A stretch of 64,000 bases of DNA from Cokeromyces recurvatus (taxonomy: Eukaryota > Mucoromycota > Mucoromycetes > Mucorales > Mucoraceae), in contig NW_026251425.1 in assembly GCF_025118155.1 (NCBI RefSeq), positions 124,001 through 188,000 of the forward strand, given 5' to 3'. Below are positions 56,707 to 64,000 of the stretch, piece after piece. The position numbers and the translations under genes were made by a program. Below the pieces are notes generated by a model. The model was not told the DNA's origin. It worked only from the letters and a program-made list of their open reading frames with translations, and did no database searches. The number at the start of each line of letters is the position of its first letter. The stretch's first letter is position 1.

Positions 56707-58967
56707 TTACATACGCTCTAATGGTCTTAAGCCTAACATACGCATAGCATTTCCAAGCGTAATACGAGCAGACCAATACATCAAAAGTCTAGCGTCAGCT
56801 ACTTCAGGACTTGCACCACGTACCCACAAGTTCTCAAAGCAAGCAGAAATATCATGACTCAATTTAAATGCATAAGTCACAACATTACAAGGTTCATAGC
56901 CATTCAAAAGTGACTTGATTAAATCAGGATATTGAGCCACAGTACGGATGACATCTAAGGCTTGAGGTTCGGTTAAGAGACTCAAGTCGGCATTAGGATT
57001 CACTTTAAGACCTGATTTACGTTCTACAGAAGCCAAACGAGCATGAGCATATTGAATATAAGGTCCAGTATCACCTTCAAAAGAGCACATACGGGCCATA
57101 TCAAAGTCATAGTTTTTGATACGACGAGCAGAGTTATCTTGAATCTTGACGGCAGAGATACCAATTTCATCAGCAACACGTTCAGGGTCATCGATTTCAG
57201 CATATTTAGCTTCATTTTTACGCATCACTTCATGCATTGTTTCCTTGGCTTCTTCTAAAATGTCCTCCAAGAACACAACAGTACCCTTACGAGTGGACAT
57301 ACCCAAGACCATACCAAAGTTAACATGTTCAAGACGGTTGGCCCATTCAAAATTCATCAACTCTAAAGTTTTAAAGAGTTGCTTGAGATGAAGATCTTGT
57401 TGTGATGCAACAACATAAATCATTTTATCAAATTTATATTTTTCATAACGTTCCATAGCTGCACCAATATCACGAGTCAAGTAAAGTGTAGTACCATCCT
57501 TCTTTTGAACGACTGTCTTACCCAACTTGTACTTTTCCATATCAATAATGAGGGCGCCTTCAGATTCTTGTAAGAGGTTACAATCATGCAACATCTTCAT
57601 TGCTCTTTCCATACCATCAGCAACTTGAGATTCACCTGAATAGACATCAAAGTGAATATTAAGACGAGCATAAATATCACGGTATTTGACAATAGAAAGA
57701 TCACGGAAACGACGCCAGAGAGCCAAAGCGGTTTCATCTCCATCCTCCATCTTTTTGAAATAAGCACGAGCATCATCATGAATAGAGGGGGTTTCTTCAG
57801 CATCCTTATTAATTTGAACGTAGACGTCGTATAAATGTTTAATAGGATCAGAAGTAAGTTTTTCTTCAGAACCATATTTTGCAAAACCAACAGCCAAAAG
57901 ACCTAAGATAACAATAATAATGTAATTAATAAAACGTATGTATATACATGACACACACACACACATATATATATATACTACTTACCATATTGCTTGCCCC
58001 AATCACCTAAATAGTTCATGGAGATGGTCTTCCAACCATTAGCATCATATACATTTCTCAAAAATGCACCAATAATAGTTGATCTCAAATGACCAGCATG
58101 GAAAGGCTTGGCGATGTTGGGTGAAGAGAATTCAACAATGACTGTCTTATTACTACCAAAACTGTTATGACCATATTTTTCAGTACGCTCAGTAACTTGG
58201 TGAATGGTTAATTCGATCAAGATTTGTTTGTTAATACGGAAGTTCAAAAATGGACCTGCAGCTGAGACTTCAGTAATGTATTGAGAGGTTTTAAAGTCTT
58301 TAGCCCATTGAGCGGCGAAAGCAGCGGGGTTACCCTTTACACGTAAACGGGGGACGGCTATAGCCAAGTCACCGTTTTCAAGGGAACGAGGCAAGTCGAT
58401 GGAGCTGTAAACAAAACTGGGATCGAGGTTAGCAAAGGCAGCAATTTGAACAGCAATGAGATTACGGAAGGTATCCATGGGGTTTGTGGAAGGATCAGAA
58501 CCTTCAATGTGAGGGATTTCGACAGAAGGTGTTGTTTTAGCAAGTTCAGAAGCCCATTGAAGGGCTTCTTGAACAGCAGATAATGATTCTACCTTTTTAA
58601 CGTAAGCTGTGTTAGAAGACTGCAAAACAGACCAAACAAGGATATCAACGACAGAAAATGAGCTGGATAAGAAATCAGATTGATTGCTGAGAAGTGATTG
58701 CAAAGCATCAGTTTGATTACTTAAGGCAAGGTCAAGAATGTGAGCTAACCATTGATGGTCAGCTGCAGATTCATCCATGAGTTTATAAGCGCGAATAAGA
58801 TAACGAGCAATGTTAGCGGTTGTAGTAAATTCAATATTATCGAGCTTAAGGGTAACTGATTCGACGTTATCAACTTGAACATTTAAGGATTGCTTGATAG
58901 TTGAATTAGCTGTAAGAATAGCTAAAATGCCAACAGGAATGTTTTGAAAAGGAACTGTCAAACTCAT
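56707..58967 (-). CDS. Arginyl-tRNA synthetase with GST-like N-terminal extension
   Basis: Charges tRNA-Arg in the cytosol. Two exons, 57986-58967 and 56707-57902, close in phase to 725 residues, well above the roughly 600 of yeast cytosolic ArgRS. The catalytic part starts near residue 165 and includes the class I HIGH-type motif NIAKPFHAGHLRSTIIG, NYLGDWGKQYG, the MSTRKG that stands where other class I enzymes have KMSKS, and the C-terminal anticodon-binding helices ending LGLRPLERM. Residues 1-160 resemble a glutathione-transferase-like domain of the kind found on MetRS, GluRS and EF1B: FTTTANIARYLIRAYKL, DHQWLAHILDLAL, and FLSSSFSVVDILVW, the last matching the N-capping box region of GST C-domains. 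No mitochondrial presequence is visible. Confidence 0.93.
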
Positions 58968-60421
58968 GTTGAATATTGTAAAGAAGACAAGTTGTAAGAA
59001 GTTTTTTTTTTTTTTTTTTTTTGTCCTATTTTTTAAAAAAAAAAAATGAGTCATGTCTAAAAAAGGAAGTTTAGCCAAGCCACAACAATCCTATTTCAAA
59101 GCAATTAAGGTACACAACAGCAGCAGTATTTGTATACACATAAAATGAGTCATATTAACACATACTACAATTACAAATATATTATTCATTCATATTGAAT
59201 AACGTTATAAAGATTCCGTTTAGTATAACTCGAATAAGTTGCGCGCAATTAATGATATTTCTATTTCAAAAAAAAAAGAAACAGATATGCACTACTTTAC
59301 GTGTAACTAACATCGGCATAAAGATTTGTATGGATTTAATAATAGTGATTTTGAATCAAGTTTTAAGTTTTCCTTCTTTTCTTGCTTCAAAAAGATAGTA
59401 GCTTTGGTAATTTATTGTTAAAATGAACCTTTTTAAATGCGAGGTTATTTGACAATACAAATATATAAATTCTAGTAGCACTGTAAAATTAAATAAAATC
59501 TGAATAGAATCTGATAAATATTTAGTTTGTATAATAGATAAAGAACTACTACTTTTATTAGTTGTCATAAATGTCTTAATGAGCCACCGTAGTAGTAATT
59601 CAAGAATACAGATTTATATTAAGTTTATTTATTATCAATAATAATAATATGATGGTCTGTTATAGGAAATCTATCTTTATTGTAGGCCTATAAATTAATT
59701 GATATTATTCTTAGATTTACTTGTGATCTATTCTATTTCTTAACTTGATTTTTTTTTTTTTTTGTATATGCAGTAATTATAAGCTAAACCATTTTATATT
59801 AAATTGAAACTATTTCTAATAAGTCTCTTTTTTTATTTTGACGTTCTTCTTTTGAAGATATCCCTAATAAGTAGCACATTATTCTATTTTCAGCAACTGT
59901 AAAGATTCAAATATATATGATGCTAATAATAAAAAGTACTAAAGCTTTAGTCTAAATTAGTTGAACAAAAAAATAAATAAATACATGTATACATATTTAT
60001 GGCATATTTGCTGGCTAACATAATAGAATTAAGATGCTGCATTCACAATACAATTTAAATAGAATAGGGTAATGAAAATAATCTAATGATAAAGAAGAAT
60101 ATGTCTATGGAAACCCTCTCCAAGAAATACAAATAAAAAAATATTAAATACACTACAGATAAAGCAATTATGACGATAAAATTATACAACATTTTATCTT
60201 TTTTATAACTGGATACACACCACTGATAAAGCAAAGATCAATAAATTTATACTATCAAATAAAAACGAATATAAAAGCAAATAGTTAATTACGTACTACT
60301 GTTCTTGATTACTTTGTTACTTTATATTACATAATACAAATCAATAGTACAGCAATAGATATACTCTCACATAAATAAATAGTGTTTGTAGTAATTCACG
60401 ATCATTTAAACTTTATTAGCC

Positions 60422-60452
<31 letters not shown>

Positions 60453-60655
60453 GGATTGCCCAATGATAAAGATAGATATATACATATATAATTTACACCA
60501 ATGTAATTAACTGCATAAATATAGTGTGTGTATGTTTTTTTGTTTTCACATAATAAACAAATACATATATTTTATTGCTTTATCCAACGTATGTTTCTTA
60601 TTTGAATTAAAATGCATATTTTTATGAATGTATGTATATAAGCTATCTTTCTGTT
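58968..60655. other. Gene-free region
   Basis: About 1.7 kb upstream of ArgRS and downstream of a small leftward gene. A/T-rich, with T runs near 59750-59763 and 60424-60452. No gene or convincing transposon relic seen. Confidence 0.5.
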
Positions 60656-60871
60656 TTAAACGCCTCCACAGCTTCTTCCAACATCATTTACACCAAGACC
60701 ATCATTCAGTTGCTTCCACTGTTGATGATTCTGTGTATTAACATCATTTGATTTCATAAATTGTGTATGTGCTTTAGAAGGACTTGCTTTACTACGAACC
60801 ATAACTGTTCCAATCAACCCAATCGTTGTAGCTGGGAAAAGTACATAGTTAACAAATTTACTAGTCATCAT
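60656..60871 (-). CDS. Small hypothetical membrane protein, 71 residues
   Basis: Single-exon ORF beginning MMTSKFVNYVLFPATTIGLI. Residues about 8-26 form one hydrophobic helix, followed by a basic patch (VRSKASPSKAH) and a polar tail ending VGRSCGGV. Composition is balanced and unlike chance ORFs in this A/T-rich region, so it is probably a gene. The short helix with following positive charges would suit a small mitochondrial inner- or outer-membrane protein, but that is inference. I do not recognise the family. Confidence 0.55.
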   Translation of the reverse strand: MMTSKFVNYVLFPATTIGLIGTVMVRSKASPSKAHTQFMKSNDVNTQNHQQWKQLNDGLGVNDVGRSCGGV

Positions 60872-61677
60872 TTTGTGATTAGAGAAAAAGAAAACGAAAA
60901 GAAAAGAAGCAAAATGAGTTTTTTTTTTTTTGATTTTATCTTCAATAGACTATTATAGACAATACAAATTTATTTGCCGCAATAAAAAAAGGAGAAATTA
61001 TGATTTAACAGTGGGCACATAGCACTAACAATTACTAGAATATACTGAATTAAATTAGTTAGATCGGGAGGGGAGGAGGAATTCACTCGAGGGACAAAAA
61101 GAGAATTATACAAATAAATCTATTATTAGCGTAATGAAGAAAATCGTTATTTTACTACTTCTACACTACAGTATTTTTATTTTAAAAACCAAGACAAAAT
61201 TGATTTAAAGTATTAGAATATCATTATCTATAAAACAGGATAAAATCCAACTTTACATTATCTTGCAATATAGAGTGAACAATTTCATGATTGTATACAG
61301 TAAAACATACAATAAATGCATTCATATGACCTGGTAGTCTTATTTCTAGTAGACATAGGTAGACAGCTTTCTTTGCAAAATACTATCATTAGTATATATT
61401 TAGATTATATTCTATTATGAATTCATTGTGTAATAAATACTATGAAATGATAATTTTCCCTTTAAAAGTAAAAAATGAATATCGTCATATAACAGTATGC
61501 GACAAACAAATGCTTCAACTCTATATATAATACTTATACTTTTTCTTTATTCAATGCTAAAATGGTATATTCGATTTATATATGCAGATGTATTTAAATG
61601 CATATTAATTGTTATCATATTTTTAGATTCATTTATTATAACACATAAAGAAAGGAAAAAGGGGGTATTTTGTTTCT
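60872..61677. other. Intergenic region
   Basis: About 800 bases between two leftward genes; A/T-rich, no gene seen. A frame at 61497-61712 is mostly Ile, Leu, Phe and Tyr and overlaps the next gene on the other strand. Confidence 0.5.
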
Positions 61678-62397
61678 TTAAGAATAAAGAAAATTTTGTT
61701 CGATACGTTTAAGAAGTAATTTTGATTCTTCGAGTGACATTTTATATCGTAAAACTCGTGTTAGACTCTCTTTTTGCTGATATTGTTGAAATAATGTATT
61801 GAGATATATATTACTATTATTATTAGTAGTAGTTAACGACTGACAATGTTTGCCATTTAAGTTTAAAGATTTCACCATAAACTGTGAAAAGTCAATATCA
61901 ATTGTTGTAGTTAAATGGGGTTCCTTGTTTTTCATCTTTTTCTGTCTTTGAGTAGTCACTTGTGATTCTTCAATATGACGACGCTTCTTTGTTAATGTAT
62001 TATTGTTTGCTTTATCGAGCATTAATAAGCGTTCATCTTCTTCATCGTCGTCAAGATCAAACTCATTCTGAAGATTATTCCAAAAATTAGAAAATGGTTT
62101 TTTATTGCGAACAATACAAATGATATCTGCTTCTTCTTCATTTTCATCTATTTCCATGGCTACAGTAGCGATTGGTGTTGATGCAAAGTATCTTGTAATT
62201 TTATTATCCTTTGTTCGACTTGGTGATAATTTTTTAGTGTTACATTTTAATGGCTTTATAATTTGTTTTTCAAGAATATTATTTTGTTCAATAACTGTTG
62301 AAGGAGAAATAAATGCTAATTGTTGCTCTGAATCTGGTTTAGTTGAACGTTTGCTTTTACAACCTCTGGAGAATCCAAATGCATCCAACGTTGCCAT
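61678..62397 (-). CDS. Hypothetical nuclear-type protein with PIP-box-like motifs
   Basis: Single-exon ORF of 239 residues. The N-terminus MATLDAFGFSRG and a second stretch DNKITRYF (residues 64-71) both resemble PCNA-interacting (PIP) motifs, with a hydrophobic residue three places before paired aromatics; the usual leading Gln is absent in both. Basic patches (GCKSKRSTK, LTKKRRH, RQKKMKNK) could serve as nuclear localisation signals. An acidic stretch (IDENEEEAD) and LDDDEEDE separate them. The C-terminus (MSLEESKLLLKRIEQNFL) is predicted helical. No catalytic domain is seen. A role at replication forks is a hypothesis from the motifs alone. I do not recognise an orthologue. Confidence 0.6.
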   Translation of the reverse strand: MATLDAFGFSRGCKSKRSTKPDSEQQLAFISPSTVIEQNNILEKQIIKPLKCNTKKLSPSRTKDNKITRYFASTPIATVAMEIDENEEEADIICIVRNKKPFSNFWNNLQNEFDLDDDEEDERLLMLDKANNNTLTKKRRHIEESQVTTQRQKKMKNKEPHLTTTIDIDFSQFMVKSLNLNGKHCQSLTTTNNNSNIYLNTLFQQYQQKESLTRVLRYKMSLEESKLLLKRIEQNFLYS

Positions 62398-64000
62398 TTT
62401 TTTTTATGCAAGTTTATTTATTAAAGAAAGGAAAAGAAATGTAATTTCTAAAAAAAAAAAAAATGAAATTAAAAAAAAAACAAAGAAAATGACACGTCAA
62501 GATTAAATTTGATTGGATATCGCGTGAAAACACGTATCTTTTTTTTTTTTTTTTCTTTGTTAAAGATTATGAAAAAATGTAACCTAAATTTTACAACTTG
62601 AATCAAATAAGTTATCACTAACTTGTAAGCATTAAGAAAGAAAAAAAAAAAAAAAAAAAAAAAAAAAACTATGCTCTTCCAGGGATATATATGTATTTGT
62701 ATTATTCATATTTAACAAACTATGAAAAAAGAAAACTTACATTAATTAAAGGAACTGATTTAACAGAAAGTATTCTTTGTGTTCTTTATTTTAATAAAAG
62801 CAAGTTTGATGTTAAAGACATCAATAAATTAAATTACTTTGTAGTAGTTTCTTTTTTATAATAAAATAAGAATTCAAAATATGAATGAATAAGATTAACA
62901 ATCAATAAGGATGCATGGACATGTTTTCATTGATATATAATAGTAAAAGTATTGTATCCAAATCAGAAATAAAGTTTTTTTTTTTTTTGTTTTGTAGATG
63001 CTTTCGGAAGATTTGTTTAAATAGTTACTGCTGAAAGGATATACTTGGATTCCTTCTTGTGCTTTGGATAAGATTTAAAAGTATAAATATAAAGACGGTT
63101 TTCTATATTAACTTGATCTGGATAAAAGGACTGAAAACCATGTATGAGACACTACTCTTAATAATCATTGTACTTTTTTTTTTCATTGTTTAACTATTGG
63201 AAGAATATGGGATTAGAATGCATTATAACGTTCTTTCTGGTACTAGAGTGAAAAAGATTAGAAAATTTTTAAAAAAAAATACTACTATCTTTCTTCTAAT
63301 TTAAGCCGAAATAGATCAGAAACAAAACTTATGATAGTGAAATAGTTTTGTGTACATAAGTCTGGTATTATAGTTTACATAGCAAAAGCTACATTGCTAA
63401 TTTTAATATCTTTATCTACTCTACTTTATACTACTGCATATAATTATCGAAATACTTTAAAATGATACTAATCAATTTAATAAAACCAGGTTACCTCCTA
63501 TTCTAAGCTTTTGTAAGAAACGTATTCTATAATTTATTTTATAAAGTAAAATCATACTGAACAGCAGAATTCACAAGCTTGATTATTATTGTAGATAAGC
63601 TTATATTGAGTGAAATTAATCATAATCAATATTTATCTTTTTACATTGACTTGTTAAAAGAACAAAGGGATACATTTCAAAACATTCAGTCTAGAAATAA
63701 TAAAAAGATATTTTTTTTTTTTTTTTGTATTTTGCAAACTAACTGTATTGATATAATTAAGAGCTATCTTGTTGAAAGCTCAAATATTTTGGTTTTGAAG
63801 ACACACATCATTATTATTTATTCTAATTGAATGATAATCTTGATTTTATTACCATTGATCATGATGGCAGTCTATAAAAGACCCAAAGATAAAGTAAAAA
63901 TAAAAATAAAGTAAAAATAAAATAAAAATAAAAATAAATATTATACTGGATTGAAGAGGAGTCTTTAGATAGTAAGTTTGGAACGAAGAAGAAACATAAT
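62398..64000. other. Gene-free right end
   Basis: About 1.6 kb of A/T-rich sequence with A runs (62641-62668) and an (AAATA)n stretch at 63895-63939. No intact gene, RNA gene or clear relic seen. Confidence 0.5.

Noticed and set aside
63579..63830. 83-codon plus-strand ORF near the right end
   Set aside because: Ile/Asn/Phe-rich with a run of Phe from a T tract; no domain or start context.

Overview
The window looks like nuclear DNA of an early-diverging filamentous fungus, most likely Mucoromycota and probably Mucorales; I cannot name a species. The reasons are strong A/T bias with long A or T runs between genes, compact genes with many short GT-AG introns (roughly 50-130 nt), typically fungal families (Zn2Cys6-PAS regulator, Ecl1 zinc protein, GPI-anchored Kre9-like wall protein, Pmc1-type Ca2+ ATPase, Osh sterol carrier) and a Tc1/mariner-type element. 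Exon boundaries below come from reading phase and family conservation by eye; for spliced genes the codon phase closes over every junction unless stated otherwise.

Layout: (1) 1-5.5 kb holds a partial sugar transporter (-), an F-box-like protein (-) and a PH-domain protein (+). (2) 5.5-14.5 kb holds linker histone H1 (+), a Zn2Cys6-PAS transcription factor (-), an NADP-type alcohol dehydrogenase (-) and a multi-pass glycosyltransferase (-). (3) 15-19.8 kb is a transposon zone: a broken Tc1-like transposase, an unassigned ORF and at least one much older relic. (4) 19.85-31.9 kb holds a hotdog thioesterase (-), a PQ-loop MPDU1 homologue (-), a second transposase relic, a PWWP/LEDGF-like chromatin protein (+), a DUF4203-type membrane protein (+), a small Cys/Gly-rich protein (+), a GPI-anchored secreted protein (-) and an Ecl1-family protein (-). 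(5) 31.9-35.4 kb is gene-free with another probable relic. (6) 35.4-49.5 kb is gene-dense: C2-domain protein (+), ceramide glucosyltransferase (-), FHA-like protein (+), mitochondrial Mam33/p32 (-), oxysterol-binding protein (+), prefoldin subunit 6 (+), coilin-like protein (-), a 12-finger C2H2 protein (+) and ribosomal protein uL2 (-). (7) 50.9-62.4 kb holds Fcp1 CTD phosphatase (+), Ca2+-ATPase (+), arginyl-tRNA synthetase with a GST-like N-terminus (-), a small membrane protein (-) and a nuclear-type protein with PIP-box-like motifs (-).

The genes are mostly unlinked housekeeping functions; I see no biosynthetic cluster, prophage, CRISPR array or RNA gene. There are loose themes: lipid and glycolipid handling (ceramide glucosyltransferase, Osh protein, MPDU1 homologue, thioesterase, PH and C2 proteins) and nuclear or RNA polymerase II functions (H1, PWWP, coilin, Fcp1, FHA). 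The least ordinary items are the graded series of transposase relics occupying most long gene-free intervals, the coilin-like protein whose stop codon lies one base from that of prefoldin 6, the 12-finger protein built from a repeated finger-plus-linker unit, the GST-like extension on ArgRS, a 17-nt micro-exon in the sugar transporter and a stop-free 93-nt intron in the ceramide glucosyltransferase. I did not find a convincing wholly new system.
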